Below are positions 1-8,830 of a stretch of DNA of 64,000 bases, one piece after another (position 1 is the stretch's first letter; every line of letters begins with the position of its first letter). The notes below the pieces were generated by a model, which saw only the letters and a program-made list of their open reading frames with translations, was not told the DNA's origin and searched no databases. This DNA comes from Pseudoalteromonas aliena SW19 (lineage in GTDB: Bacteria > Pseudomonadota > Gammaproteobacteria > Enterobacterales > Alteromonadaceae), in assembly GCF_014905615.1 (NCBI RefSeq), contig NZ_AQGU01000029.1, positions 682,001 to 746,000 on the forward strand. Reading direction: 5' to 3'. The translations under genes and the position numbers were made by a program.

Positions 1-2
1 GT

Positions 3-692
3 GCTACCTCAGGCATTGGTGAGCAGTTAGCAATTAAATACGCACAAATGGGAGACACTGTCATCGCATGTGGGCGTAATAGTGAAAAACTCGCAGAGCT
101 TGCTAAACACGAAAACATTCAAGCGTGCAAATTTGACGCTACCAACCTACAAGAGATCAAGGAAGCCACAATCGGTTTTCCTCATTTTGACCGCGTTATT
201 TTAAATGCGGGTAACTGTGAATACATTGATGATGCTCGAAATTTTGATAGTGCACTTTTTGAACGTGTCATAAATGTAAATTTATTATCAATGGGGTACT
301 GCCTTGAAGCTCTACTTCCTAAAATAAATGCGGGTGGACAGCTTGTGTTAGTTAGCTCAAGTGTGACTTACCTTCCTTTGCCGCGCTCAGAAGCCTATGG
401 CGCATCAAAAGCGGGCGTAAGTTACTTAGCTAAAAGTTTAGCCGTGGATTTAAACGATGTTGATGTGACTTTGGTCCACCCTGGTTTTGTAAAAACCCCG
501 CTGACGAATAAAAATGATTTTCCTATGCCTATGGCAGTTACGGCCGAAAAAGCCGCAGACTATATGATCAAAGGAATACACAAACGCCGCAAAGACGTAC
601 ATTTTCCGTATCGTTTTACACTTATATTAAAAGCATTACGAATATTACCTCTACCGCTTTGGCTTAAAATAGCAAAAGGATTAACCCGTTGA
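3..692 (+). CDS. SDR-family oxidoreductase (5' end outside window)
   Basis: Short-chain dehydrogenase/reductase, first visible gene of a lipid-modification operon. The reading frame is open from base 3, and the residues before the first internal ATG (base 48) form the end of the Rossmann motif (ATSGIGEQLA), so the true start lies upstream of the window and the gene is truncated by the window, not by mutation. The NAG motif (ILNAGN) and the YGASK catalytic Tyr/Lys motif are visible. The C-terminus is basic and hydrophobic, which fits membrane association. The stop overlaps the start of the next gene by 4 bases (TTGA). The substrate is unknown; context suggests a fatty-acyl or lipid carbonyl. 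Family call is firm, function is inferred. Confidence 0.9.
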   Translation, partial: ATSGIGEQLAIKYAQMGDTVIACGRNSEKLAELAKHENIQACKFDATNLQEIKEATIGFPHFDRVILNAGNCEYIDDARNFDSALFERVINVNLLSMGYCLEALLPKINAGGQLVLVSSSVTYLPLPRSEAYGASKAGVSYLAKSLAVDLNDVDVTLVHPGFVKTPLTNKNDFPMPMAVTAEKAADYMIKGIHKRRKDVHFPYRFTLILKALRILPLPLWLKIAKGLTR

Positions 693-1945
693 AAAAAATA
701 GCAATAATAGGGACTGGTGTATCTGGTTTAACATGTGGACATTTACTCCACAAACATTATGACGTCACATTGTTTGAAAAAAATGATTACATTGGTGGCC
801 ATACTGCAACTGTAGATGTAACTGTAGAAGGCGTTAAATACGCAGTAGATACTGGTTTTATAGTTTTTAACAATAGAACATACCCCTATTTTGAAAAACT
901 ACTTTCTCGGATAGGCATTAATAAACAAGAAACACAAATGAGCTTTAGTGTTCATAATGAAGCCACTGGTTTTGAATACAATGGACACACGTTTACGAGT
1001 TTATTTGCTCAACGCAGAAATATTTTTAGACCTAAGTTTTGGCGCTTATTATCCGACATTGTAAGATTTAATAAGTTATGTAAAGCATTGCATGAAAAAG
1101 ATGATTACCAGCGTGAACAATCATTAGGTCAATTACTCGACAAAAATAAGTTTAACGATTTTTTTAAATCTCATTACATTCTCCCTATGGGGGCAGCTAT
1201 TTGGTCCACAAGCATAAAAGAAATGGAAAATGTAGGGGTTGAATTTTTTGTTAAGTTCTTTTTTAATCATGGTCTTCTCGATATAACAAATAGACCACAA
1301 TGGTATGTAATACCCGGTGGTTCTCGCCAGTATATTAATCCATTGATTAAAGGCTTTGCAGACAAAATTAAACTTAATACAGATATTAAATCGGTTATTC
1401 GTGAAAACGATGAAGTTATAATCGAATTTGCAAATGGTGAGCAAAGTAAATTTGATAAAGTAATATTTGCATGTCATTCAGATCAAGCGCTTGCATTGCT
1501 TGGCGATGCAACGCAGCAAGAAAAAACAGTATTAGGCGCTATTCCTTACACTAAAAACTCAGTGGTACTGCACACAGATACAAACTTGTTACCAGATAGG
1601 AAAGCAGCATGGGCTAGTTGGAATTATTTACTTAATGATAATACTGATAAAGCGGCCGTTGTTACCTATCAGATGAATATATTGCAAGGAATCCAATCAG
1701 ATACCCAATTTTGTGTCACGCTTAATCACCTTGAAGGGATAGATAAAAGCAAAATTTTGCGCGAATTCACCTACCATCACCCCGTATTTAATCAAGATTC
1801 TATCGCAGCGCAAAAACTTAAACACAGTATCGATGGCCATAATAATAGCTATTTTTGTGGTGCCTATTGGTACAACGGTTTCCATGAAGATGGCGTACAC
1901 AGCGGTGTAGATGTGGCAAAACAACTTGGGGTCGAGTTTGACTAG
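689..1945 (+). CDS. FAD-dependent amine-oxidase-like oxidoreductase/desaturase
   Basis: NAD(P)-binding Rossmann-like FAD flavoprotein of 418 residues. The N-terminus has the dinucleotide motif IIGTGVSGLTCG, and the acidic end of the second strand follows (TLFEKNDYIGGHTATV). TTG at 689 is the supported start: AAAAGGA lies 8 bases upstream and the start overlaps the SDR stop. Members of this family sit beside Cfa-type methyltransferases and DUF1365 proteins in many proteobacteria; in Rhodobacter sphaeroides a relative (UfaD) acts as a desaturase during furan fatty acid synthesis. A role in oxidising a methylated acyl chain is therefore plausible here but not shown by the sequence. Confidence 0.88.
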   Translation: MKKIAIIGTGVSGLTCGHLLHKHYDVTLFEKNDYIGGHTATVDVTVEGVKYAVDTGFIVFNNRTYPYFEKLLSRIGINKQETQMSFSVHNEATGFEYNGHTFTSLFAQRRNIFRPKFWRLLSDIVRFNKLCKALHEKDDYQREQSLGQLLDKNKFNDFFKSHYILPMGAAIWSTSIKEMENVGVEFFVKFFFNHGLLDITNRPQWYVIPGGSRQYINPLIKGFADKIKLNTDIKSVIRENDEVIIEFANGEQSKFDKVIFACHSDQALALLGDATQQEKTVLGAIPYTKNSVVLHTDTNLLPDRKAAWASWNYLLNDNTDKAAVVTYQMNILQGIQSDTQFCVTLNHLEGIDKSKILREFTYHHPVFNQDSIAAQKLKHSIDGHNNSYFCGAYWYNGFHEDGVHSGVDVAKQLGVEFD

Positions 1946-2675
1946 TGCAGTCTATTTAGGCGATGTAAAACATCGCCGTTTTGCTGTTAAAGAGCATCGC
2001 TTTAGTTATCCTTTATATATGATGTGGGTAGATATAAATAATCCTCAACAATTAAATGGTATCCATAAGCAGTTAGGAACATGTGGTTTTAAAGCGCTAA
2101 AATTTCAGCAAACCGATTATCTAACACACGTACCACAGCCAAATACATACTCCCTTATTGAACGTGCACATCACCAACTTGCCGTATTGGGGGTAAGTGA
2201 AACATTTAGCCATGTTTATATGCTCGGACAATTGCGTTGTTTAGGTATTTATTTTAGCCCCGTGAACTTCTACTTCTTTGGTAATAGCGATAATAGCTTT
2301 ACGTACATGATTGCTGAAGTAAGTAATACACCTTGGAATGAACGCCATTACTATTTAGTCCCCCTAGAAAAAAAAGTGAACTTTAAGAAGGTTTTTTCCG
2401 TATCACCTTTTATGAATTTGGATATGAACTATCATTGGCATATCAAACATTCAAATGATAAAACATTGATACATATTGAAAATAAGCGCGATGAAGAGTT
2501 ATTGTTTGATGCAACATTACGCCTAAAGCGTATAGAGCTCACCAACAAAGAAGTGAGTAAGTTACTAAAACGCTTTCCGGCCATGACATGGTCAATTTTT
2601 AAAGGCATTTATCATCAAGCATTAAAGTTATTCATAAAAAAAGTGCCTTTTTTGGGGCATTCGGGCAAACCATGA
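1911..2675 (+). CDS. DUF1365 family protein
   Basis: Member of the DUF1365 family (about 250 residues), recognised by the N-terminal pattern SAVYLGDVKHRRF and by FSPVNFYF near the middle. The biochemical role of the family is unknown, but it is nearly always next to an FAD oxidoreductase and a Cfa-type methyltransferase. The open frame begins at ATG 1911, 35 bases inside the preceding gene; TTG at 1938, which removes nine untypical residues, is a reasonable alternative start. It is translationally linked to its upstream neighbour by this overlap. No signal peptide is evident, so a cytoplasmic or membrane-peripheral location is expected. Confidence 0.85.
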   Translation: MWQNNLGSSLTSAVYLGDVKHRRFAVKEHRFSYPLYMMWVDINNPQQLNGIHKQLGTCGFKALKFQQTDYLTHVPQPNTYSLIERAHHQLAVLGVSETFSHVYMLGQLRCLGIYFSPVNFYFFGNSDNSFTYMIAEVSNTPWNERHYYLVPLEKKVNFKKVFSVSPFMNLDMNYHWHIKHSNDKTLIHIENKRDEELLFDATLRLKRIELTNKEVSKLLKRFPAMTWSIFKGIYHQALKLFIKKVPFLGHSGKP

Positions 2676-2714
2676 ATCACATACAGATAGTTAGAAAAAT
2701 AAATAGGTATTTAA

Positions 2715-3977
2715 ATGGAAAAAGTGTCGAGCTTAAATTGTGAACAAAGTACTGGCTGGTTCGCCAATTTATATAAAAAATTAGTTATTAGAGCATTTTC
2801 TTCAATTAAAACAGGGCAGATTGTTTTAGATGATAATAATGAACGAACCGTATTTGGTGATATATTATCTGATTTTAAAGTAACTGTTACGGTTAATGAT
2901 AGAGCAATGTATAAAGCATTTGCTCTGTCTGGCAGCGTAGGCGCTGGTGAAGCATATATTTTAGGGCATTGGTCTTGTGATAATTTAACACGCTTCATAG
3001 AAATATTTGCAATAAACGAAAAGCAGCTTGATGAGTTCGAAAAAAAGTTCGCTTTTCTTAGTAATATTGCCCACCGGTTTAATCACATTAAAAATAAAAA
3101 TTCTGAATCCGGTTCGAAAAAAAATATCGTCGCTCATTACGATCTAGGCAATGACTTATATGAGTCATTTTTAAGTAAAGAAATGCTTTACTCAAGTGCC
3201 GTTTATCCTACAAAAGAAGCGACACTTGAAGAGGCACAACAATACAAACTTAAACGTATTTGTGAGCAAGTTGAGTTACAACATGGTGACTCAGTAATAG
3301 AAATTGGGACAGGGTGGGGAGCATTTGCAATTTATGCTGCCACTAACTTTGATTGTCATGTAACCACCACGACTATTTCAGACGAACAACATGATTATGT
3401 GGCCAAAAAAGTTAAAGAGCTTGGTCTTGATAGTAAAATAACACTGCTCAAACTAGATTACAGACTGCTTAAGGGGAAATACGATAAGTTGGTATCTATT
3501 GAAATGATAGAAGCGGTTGGTCATGATTATCTACCAAGTTTTTTCACTCAATGCGGTGAGCTGTTAAAAGATAACGGTGCTATGCTTATTCAAGCGATAA
3601 CAATTGGCGATCAGCGTTATAAACATTACCTAAAAAACTCTGATTTTATTCAGCAGTATATTTTCCCAGGTGGTTGTTTGCCGTCCCTTAACGAGATGAG
3701 CGAGCAAATCAAAAATAACACCGATATGGTTATTCATACAGTTAAAGATATTGGCGCGCATTACGCGAGAACACTAGCTGATTGGCGCACTCGCTTTATA
3801 CAAAGTTGGCCTGATTTAGACCGTTCTAAATTTGATGAGCGCTTTTACCGCTTGTGGTTATTCTACTTTGCCTATTGTGAAGGAGCATTTAGAACACGCT
3901 CAACAAGTACGGTACATCTAATGGCTCGTAAACCTCGTTTTGTTAGTAATAATGACTACATTGCACTCGCTTATTAA
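2715..3977 (+). CDS. cfa: Cyclopropane-fatty-acyl-phospholipid synthase family methyltransferase
   Basis: SAM-dependent methyltransferase acting on the double bond of unsaturated acyl chains in membrane phospholipid. The 420-residue protein has the family layout: an N-terminal lipid-binding part (about 1-120), then a methyltransferase domain with SAM motif VIEIGTGWGAF, the FPGGCLPS loop, and a C-terminal segment ending in FRTRSTSTVHLMARKP. In this operon context (FAD oxidoreductase plus DUF1365) it could make a methyl-branched or methylene product, as UfaM does for furan fatty acids, instead of a cyclopropane ring. The ATG at 2715 is preceded by a weak ribosome-binding site. The family is certain; the exact product is open. 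Confidence 0.9.
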   Translation: MEKVSSLNCEQSTGWFANLYKKLVIRAFSSIKTGQIVLDDNNERTVFGDILSDFKVTVTVNDRAMYKAFALSGSVGAGEAYILGHWSCDNLTRFIEIFAINEKQLDEFEKKFAFLSNIAHRFNHIKNKNSESGSKKNIVAHYDLGNDLYESFLSKEMLYSSAVYPTKEATLEEAQQYKLKRICEQVELQHGDSVIEIGTGWGAFAIYAATNFDCHVTTTTISDEQHDYVAKKVKELGLDSKITLLKLDYRLLKGKYDKLVSIEMIEAVGHDYLPSFFTQCGELLKDNGAMLIQAITIGDQRYKHYLKNSDFIQQYIFPGGCLPSLNEMSEQIKNNTDMVIHTVKDIGAHYARTLADWRTRFIQSWPDLDRSKFDERFYRLWLFYFAYCEGAFRTRSTSTVHLMARKPRFVSNNDYIALAY

Positions 3978-4464
3978 TTTTGCTTTGTTTCAAGCAGTCT
4001 GGTTTTTATCCCTGCTGCTTGAAGCTAATTCACTTATTTTCAGTGGATTGATTGTTATTTTGATGTTTTTTTTGTCAAAACAAAAAAAACAAGACACCTT
4101 ATTATTAATTAAGGCACTTCCCTTAGCCCTGCTTTTAGAATTTATTGCTGTTAAAGTAGGTTTGTTAGAATTTAAAGTTTATCCCTTTCCGCTATGGCTC
4201 GTTTTTTTATGGACCGCGCTGTTACTTTCTTTAAATACATCCATGCTTTTTCTAAGTAAATTAAAACTCTGGCAGTCATTTTTGGTTTGCCTGATTTTTG
4301 CGCCTGCAAGCTATTGGGCTGGAGCACGCTTTGGAGTTATAAGTTTTGGATTACCCCTATGGCAAGTTTGGCTTGCATATGGGTTACTTTGGTCATCAGT
4401 ATTCACACTCATTGTTTTTATAAATCAAAAAATAAAGTCATCGGTAGCCATTGATCGAACCTAA
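3952..4464 (+). CDS. DUF2878 family membrane protein
   Basis: Small integral membrane protein of 170 residues with about five hydrophobic segments and little else, matching the DUF2878 family found in this operon type in Vibrio, Shewanella and Pseudoalteromonas. ATG 3952 is chosen over the further-upstream TTG 3940 because it gives a compact MTTLHSLINFALFQ start; either way the gene overlaps the 3' end of the methyltransferase gene by about 26-38 bases. The function is unknown. Co-occurrence suggests it handles or exports the modified lipid, which is inference only. Confidence 0.78.
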   Translation: MTTLHSLINFALFQAVWFLSLLLEANSLIFSGLIVILMFFLSKQKKQDTLLLIKALPLALLLEFIAVKVGLLEFKVYPFPLWLVFLWTALLLSLNTSMLFLSKLKLWQSFLVCLIFAPASYWAGARFGVISFGLPLWQVWLAYGLLWSSVFTLIVFINQKIKSSVAIDRT

Positions 4465-4514
4465 GGCATTAGCCGTAATGTAATATCAATTTTATTAAAA
4501 ACATGATCGTTCTA

Positions 4515-4777
4515 GGGCCTGTTGGCCTTTCAGGATTAAAATTTGTTCAATCTAGGGGCTATTTAATCGCGGCGTGAGGTTTGTAACCTAGTGGGCTAAG
4601 TAAAAACCGAGCAACAAAGAGTAAATTGCCCCTAGGCAGAACCCAAGGGCAGCGCATGTTTGGCATTTATGCTGCGTTATCGCCTATTTATGGGGAATAA
4701 CCACACTACATAGGCTCTGCCTTGTTTAAATACCAAACAGTCTGCTGCAAATTTAACCTCGAAAGATAAACAGGCCC
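4515..4777. mobile_element. MITE-like element, copy 1 (263 bp)
   Basis: A 263-bp segment with imperfect terminal inverted repeats: it begins GGGCCTGTTGGCCTTTCAGG and its complement begins GGGCCTGTTTATCTTTCGAG. It is flanked by TA on both sides (4513-4514 and 4778-4779), or CTAG if a 4-bp duplication is read. A second copy of the same length and roughly 94 percent identity lies in inverted orientation at 22535-22797. There is no open frame of note. Size, ends and TA flanks fit a non-autonomous miniature inverted-repeat element mobilised in trans, perhaps by an IS630/Tc1-like or IS5-like transposase. Confidence 0.8.
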
Positions 4778-4794
4778 TAGCGTATTAAATAGCT

Positions 4795-4912
4795 CACACA
4801 CTACGTTAAAAATTATTTATATAGAACAACTATGTATCATAATTTTAGCCTTGTTATTGAGCTGTTTTCTTATCGCTATAATAGACCACTAATTTAATGC
4901 AATTGGTATAAT
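4795..4912. repeat. Degenerate dispersed intergenic repeat, copy A
   Basis: This AT-rich stretch resembles 12539-12681: shared blocks include CGTTAAA, AGAACAACTA, GCCTTGTTAT, TTTTCTT and a ...CACTTAATT-like end. It ends in ATTGGTATAA, the complement of the TAATACCAAT that opens the copy at 12539, so the family seems to have TTATACCAAT-type inverted ends. Identity is perhaps two thirds by eye. It fills the gap between the MITE and the next gene, and probably also holds that gene's promoter. Confidence 0.45.
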
Positions 4913-4936
4913 TCATCTAAACGAAAGGATTTTATT

Positions 4937-5425
4937 TTGAAAGTTTTATTTAAAATTATTGTTTTTTATCTACTTACAACGCCCTTGGCATATGCAAGTG
5001 CTGAGTTTAATAAAGTAGGCGAGGCAAGAATGGAGTATTTATTTTGGGATGTGTATGACGCTCAATTATTCACTCATTCAGGTGATTACAGTGCTGGGAC
5101 ACATCCTGTTAAATTTAAGCTCACTTATTTACGTAATTTTGATGCTAAAGAAATTGTAAAAGCAACCAACGAGCAATGGACACATTTAGGTAAATCAAAG
5201 CTGTCTGCCAAATACGATACTAAGCTATTGTCTATTTGGCCTGATATTAAAAAAGGTGACTCGTTAACTCTTATTACAAATGAGCAAGGCGTAAGCACTT
5301 TTTATCATAACGATAAAAAAACGGGTCAGATCGAAGAGCCTGAATTTTCGAGCGATTTTTTAGCCATTTGGCTTGATGAAAATACATCTGAGGCAAAACT
5401 ACGTAAACAATTATTAGGGAATTAA
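4937..5425 (+). CDS. Chalcone-isomerase-like periplasmic protein
   Basis: A 162-residue exported protein. Residues 1-20 form a Sec signal peptide (FKIIVFYLLTTPLAYA then SAEF). The rest matches the chalcone isomerase-like family (GEARMEYLFWDVYDAQLFT near the N-terminus and FSSDFLAIWLDE near the C-terminus) that recurs in this operon type. Start TTG 4937 is decided by GAAAGGA 7 bases upstream. In bacteria this fold is thought to bind fatty acids, not flavonoids, so a carrier role for the operon product is plausible. It is separated from the upstream part of the operon by the MITE and a repeat, so it may have its own promoter. Confidence 0.82.
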   Translation: MKVLFKIIVFYLLTTPLAYASAEFNKVGEARMEYLFWDVYDAQLFTHSGDYSAGTHPVKFKLTYLRNFDAKEIVKATNEQWTHLGKSKLSAKYDTKLLSIWPDIKKGDSLTLITNEQGVSTFYHNDKKTGQIEEPEFSSDFLAIWLDENTSEAKLRKQLLGN

Positions 5426-5426
5426 G

Positions 5427-5966
5427 ATGAACGTATCAAATATGCTAAAACTGGTTGCTGTTAGCTTACTTGCTTTCCTTTTGGTGAGTTGTTCTGCGCC
5501 TAATGTCGAACATTATAAAAATACATCACCCAACTTTGACTTCAAAACGTTTTTTAATGGAAATTTGAAAGCCTACGGCGTTGTACAAGATTTTAAAGGT
5601 GAATTAACCCGTAAGCTTGTCGTAGACATGAAGGCGACTTGGGATGGTAGCGAAGGCGTTATTGAGGAAGACTTTATTTATGATGACGGACAAACACAGA
5701 AACGCATTTGGAAAATAACGCTAAATGATGATAACTCATTAATAGGCACAGCTGATGATGTTTTGGGTATAGCCAAAGGAAAAAGTCAGGGGAGTGTATT
5801 TCACTGGAATTATAATGTTGAGTTGCCATACGATGGATCAACTCTTGAGGTGAATTTTGACGATTGGATGTACTTGGTTACACAAACACGCTTGATAAAC
5901 CGCACATCTATTGTTAAGTTTGGAGTCGAGGTTGGGGAAGTGACCTTAGTTATCGAAAAAATATAG
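5427..5966 (+). CDS. DUF3833 lipoprotein
   Basis: A 179-residue lipoprotein of the DUF3833 family. The signal peptide ends in a lipobox LVSC with Cys22 as the lipidated residue. After it comes a beta-rich domain containing FFNGNLKAYGVVQDFKGEL and a C-terminal DDWMYLV segment typical of the family. The start lies 1 base after the stop of the chalcone-isomerase-like gene, so the two are translationally coupled. The family is part of the same conserved fatty-acid cluster; function is unknown, and an envelope lipid-binding role is inference. Confidence 0.82.
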   Translation: MNVSNMLKLVAVSLLAFLLVSCSAPNVEHYKNTSPNFDFKTFFNGNLKAYGVVQDFKGELTRKLVVDMKATWDGSEGVIEEDFIYDDGQTQKRIWKITLNDDNSLIGTADDVLGIAKGKSQGSVFHWNYNVELPYDGSTLEVNFDDWMYLVTQTRLINRTSIVKFGVEVGEVTLVIEKI

Positions 5967-6174
5967 TTGATTTAAATGTTACTTAACATGCGCCAAAATT
6001 GAACTTAAATTAAGTCTTTGTTAACCCAACACGCTGTATTTTACAGACAATTATTTAAATTTTACGTGTTTTTTAAGATTTTAAGCAAAAAATGCAATTT
6101 GCTGTTGCTAACTCTTCAAAAATGCATAAAGATAGGTTTTGCGAAGGCAAAATAATAACGAATAGGAATCTAAA

Positions 6175-6450
6175 ATGAATAAAGCTCAATTAGTTGAAAA
6201 AATTGCTACTGATGCAGAAATCTCTAAAGCCGCTGCTACTCGTGCACTTGACGCGTTCACTGGCGCTGTAACTTCTTCTTTAAAAGAAGGCGATTCAGTA
6301 GCATTAGTTGGTTTTGGAACTTTCTCAGTAAAAGAACGCGCAGCGCGCACAGGCCGTAACCCGCAAACGGGTGCTGAGATCCAAATCGCAGCGGCAACTA
6401 TCCCAAGCTTTAAAGCAGGCAAAGGTCTTAAAGACCAAGTAAACCTTTAA
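6175..6450 (+). CDS. hup: HU-type nucleoid DNA-binding protein
   Basis: Histone-like protein HU of about 90 residues, which bends DNA and compacts the nucleoid as a dimer. The hallmark GFGTFSVKERAARTGRNPQ with the DNA-clamping arm is present (residues about 46-64), and the N-terminal MNKAQLVEKIA helix is typical. Length equals that of Escherichia coli HupA/HupB; the sequence does not let me say which paralogue name applies. The ATG follows AATAGGAATCTAAA, a fair Shine-Dalgarno sequence. It is monocistronic with its own terminator directly downstream; the 208-base AT-rich gap upstream should carry its promoter. Confidence 0.95.
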   Translation: MNKAQLVEKIATDAEISKAAATRALDAFTGAVTSSLKEGDSVALVGFGTFSVKERAARTGRNPQTGAEIQIAAATIPSFKAGKGLKDQVNL

Positions 6451-6473
6451 TAGGTTTTATGCATTAAATAAAA

Positions 6474-6498
6474 AAGGGCTATTTAGCCCTTTTTTTTA
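6474..6498 (+). terminator. Rho-independent terminator of hup
   Basis: Stem AAAGGGCT / AGCCCTTT around a 4-base loop, followed by a run of T. It lies between convergent hup and ilvH; the A-run on the left side means it could also act on ilvH transcripts. Confidence 0.85.
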
Positions 6499-6529
6499 TG
6501 TTTAAAAAGGTAGCTTATTACGTTTTTTG

Positions 6530-7027
6530 TCAGGCTTTAAGTGCTTTATCGCCTCTACCTATGCCTACAGCTCCTGAGCGTACAACTTCGATAATGTCGG
6601 TTTCGTGGCGCAAGGTATCCAAAAACGATTCTATTTTATCTGTGCTGCTTACAAGTTGTAGACTATAGCTTTGTCGGCCCATATCTAAAATAAGCCCTTG
6701 GAAAACATCAACTACACGAGTTACTGCTGCGCGTGTCGTTTCGTCTTGTGCAAATACTTTAACTAATAGCAGCTCACGCTCAATATGGCTCATCTCGGTT
6801 AAATCTATTATTTTTAACACGTCTACAAGTTTATTAACTTGTTTAGTTATTTGCTCCACAACTCTGTCATCACCCATAGTGGTAATGGTGATCCGTGATA
6901 ATGATTTATCGTCGGTTGTGCCTACCGTAAGGCTATCTATGTTGTACGCACGTTGTGAGAACAACCCAACGATACGCGACAGTGCACCAGGTTCGTTTTC
7001 TAATAAGATAGATAAAATACGACGCAT
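6530..7027 (-). CDS. ilvH: Acetolactate synthase small (regulatory) subunit
   Basis: Regulatory subunit of acetohydroxyacid synthase, which joins two pyruvates (or pyruvate and 2-oxobutyrate) at the start of valine, leucine and isoleucine synthesis and confers valine feedback inhibition. Residues 1-75 form an ACT domain (RRILSILLENEPGALSRIVG), and the C-terminal half matches the second IlvH domain. The start at 7027 gives 165 residues, close to the 163 of Escherichia coli IlvH, and overlaps the ilvI stop by one base (TAATG) with GGAG 8 bases upstream; nine extra residues upstream in the open frame are not family-like. Confidence 0.95.
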   Translation of the reverse strand: MRRILSILLENEPGALSRIVGLFSQRAYNIDSLTVGTTDDKSLSRITITTMGDDRVVEQITKQVNKLVDVLKIIDLTEMSHIERELLLVKVFAQDETTRAAVTRVVDVFQGLILDMGRQSYSLQLVSSTDKIESFLDTLRHETDIIEVVRSGAVGIGRGDKALKA

Positions 7028-8751
7028 TATGCTTTTACTCCTTTTCGTAACCACATCTCGTCAATGCTGCCTAATTTAATTTGCATTGGGTACACATGTT
7101 CTTTTTCGTCAACAAGAATATCTAAAAAGACTAAACGATCGTTGATGCTCATTGCTCTATCTATAGCCGGCTGCAGTTCATCAAGTGTGTTTACTTTAAT
7201 ACCTACATGGCCGTAGCTTTCAACTAACTTAACAAAGTCAGGCAGAGAGTCCATATAAGATGATGAATGGCGACCACCGTATACCATGTCTTGCCATTGG
7301 CGTACCATGCCAAGAGAGCGGTTGTTCAAAGACACAACTTTTACAGCTAAATTATATTGTAAACAGGTAGACAGCTCTTGGATATTCATTTGAATAGAGC
7401 CATCACCTGTAACGCAGACAGATTCTTTATCAGGAAATGCAAGCTTTACACCCATAGCGGCAGGTAATCCAAAGCCCATAGTGCCTAAGCCGCCTGAGTT
7501 GATCCATTGACGAGGGTGCTTAAAGGGATAGTACTGCGCTGCAAACATTTGATGTTGACCAACATCAGAGCTTACATATGCATCCCCATTGGTGGCTTTA
7601 TAAACAGCTTCAATTACTGCTTGCGGTTTTATTTTTTCGCCATCCGTGTTGTAGCTTAAACATTTTTGCTCACGCCAGCTTATAATTTGTCGCCACCAGT
7701 CCTCTTGCGCGCTGCGATCAATTTGAATTGGGCTTTTGTCAATACCTGCTTTTAGTTGTTCAAGTACTGTTGCTAGGCAGCCTACAACGGGAATATGTGC
7801 TTTGATAGTTTTAGAGATAGAGGTTGGATCTACGTCAACATGAACAATGGTGGCACTTGGACAAAACTTTTTAACGTTATTGGTTACTCTGTCATCAAAA
7901 CGAGCGCCTAACGCTAAAATAACATCGGCATTTGCCATCGCTTTATTGGCTTCAAGCGTGCCATGCATCCCCAGCATGCCAATAAAGTTAGGATGTACAC
8001 CCGATATACCTCCAAGGCCCATTAAGGTATTTGTAATTGGTGCATTTAGCGACTCAACTAAACGAGTTAGCTGCTCTGATGTATTAGAAATAACAATACC
8101 GCCACCGGAGTAAATAACGAGCTTTTTAGCCTCTAAAATGGCAGTAACGGCTTTACGAATTTGTTTAGAGTGCCCTTTAGTATTGGGGTTGTACGTTCTG
8201 AGCTCTGTAGTTTGAGGGAATTGGTATTCAAACTTAATCGCAGGGTTAAGCATATCTTTAGGTAGTTCAACTACAACAGGGCCTGGGCGACCTGTGCTGG
8301 CAATATAAAACGCTTTAGCTAAGATTGTTGGAATTTCTTTCGCGCTCCTACAGTTAAAGCTATGTTTAACTATTGGGCGAGAGCAGCCAACAATATCGGT
8401 TTCTTGAAATGCATCGTCACCAATTAAGTTTGTAGGTACTTGGCCTGATAACACAACCATTGGAATAGAATCCATGTAGGCTGTAGCAATACCGGTAATA
8501 CAATTTGTCGCTCCAGGGCCGGAAGTTGCAAGTACAACACCTACTTCCCCTGTCGCACGCGCATAGCCATCAGCCATATGTGTGGCTGCTTGCTCGTGGC
8601 GAACTAAAATATGTTCAATATCATCTTGCTGAAAAAGTGCATCATATAAATCTAATACCGAGCCACCGGGGTAGCCAAATATGTATTTAACCTTTAATTC
8701 TTTTAATGCCTGAACGACTAGTTCAGAGCCATTATATTGTTGTTTACTCAT
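7027..8751 (-). CDS. ilvI: Acetolactate synthase catalytic subunit, type III-like
   Basis: Catalytic ThDP-dependent subunit of acetohydroxyacid synthase. The protein has the three-domain layout: N-terminal pyrimidine-binding domain with FGYPGGSVLDLYDAL and the catalytic Glu in RHEQAATHMADGYAR, a central domain, and the C-terminal ThDP pyrophosphate domain with GDGSIQMNIQELSTC. Start 8751 gives 574 residues, equal to Escherichia coli IlvI, and has AGAGGA 6 bases upstream. The gene is cotranscribed with ilvH and sits behind a leader peptide and terminator (8781-8902), indicating attenuation control by branched-chain aminoacyl-tRNA. Confidence 0.96.
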   Translation of the reverse strand: MSKQQYNGSELVVQALKELKVKYIFGYPGGSVLDLYDALFQQDDIEHILVRHEQAATHMADGYARATGEVGVVLATSGPGATNCITGIATAYMDSIPMVVLSGQVPTNLIGDDAFQETDIVGCSRPIVKHSFNCRSAKEIPTILAKAFYIASTGRPGPVVVELPKDMLNPAIKFEYQFPQTTELRTYNPNTKGHSKQIRKAVTAILEAKKLVIYSGGGIVISNTSEQLTRLVESLNAPITNTLMGLGGISGVHPNFIGMLGMHGTLEANKAMANADVILALGARFDDRVTNNVKKFCPSATIVHVDVDPTSISKTIKAHIPVVGCLATVLEQLKAGIDKSPIQIDRSAQEDWWRQIISWREQKCLSYNTDGEKIKPQAVIEAVYKATNGDAYVSSDVGQHQMFAAQYYPFKHPRQWINSGGLGTMGFGLPAAMGVKLAFPDKESVCVTGDGSIQMNIQELSTCLQYNLAVKVVSLNNRSLGMVRQWQDMVYGGRHSSSYMDSLPDFVKLVESYGHVGIKVNTLDELQPAIDRAMSINDRLVFLDILVDEKEHVYPMQIKLGSIDEMWLRKGVKA

Positions 8752-8780
8752 CCTCATTCCTCTGTGCTGTATTTTATGCA

Positions 8781-8814
8781 TAAAAAAACCCCCGCGTAGT
8801 GCGAGGGTTTTTAA
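8781..8814 (-). terminator. Attenuator terminator before ilvI
   Basis: On the minus strand, ACCCTCGC pairs with GCGGGGGT around ACTAC, followed by seven T. It lies 17 bases after the leader-peptide stop and just before ilvI, the arrangement expected of a transcription attenuator. Confidence 0.85.
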
Positions 8815-8830
8815 AAAGCAGTATCACTTT

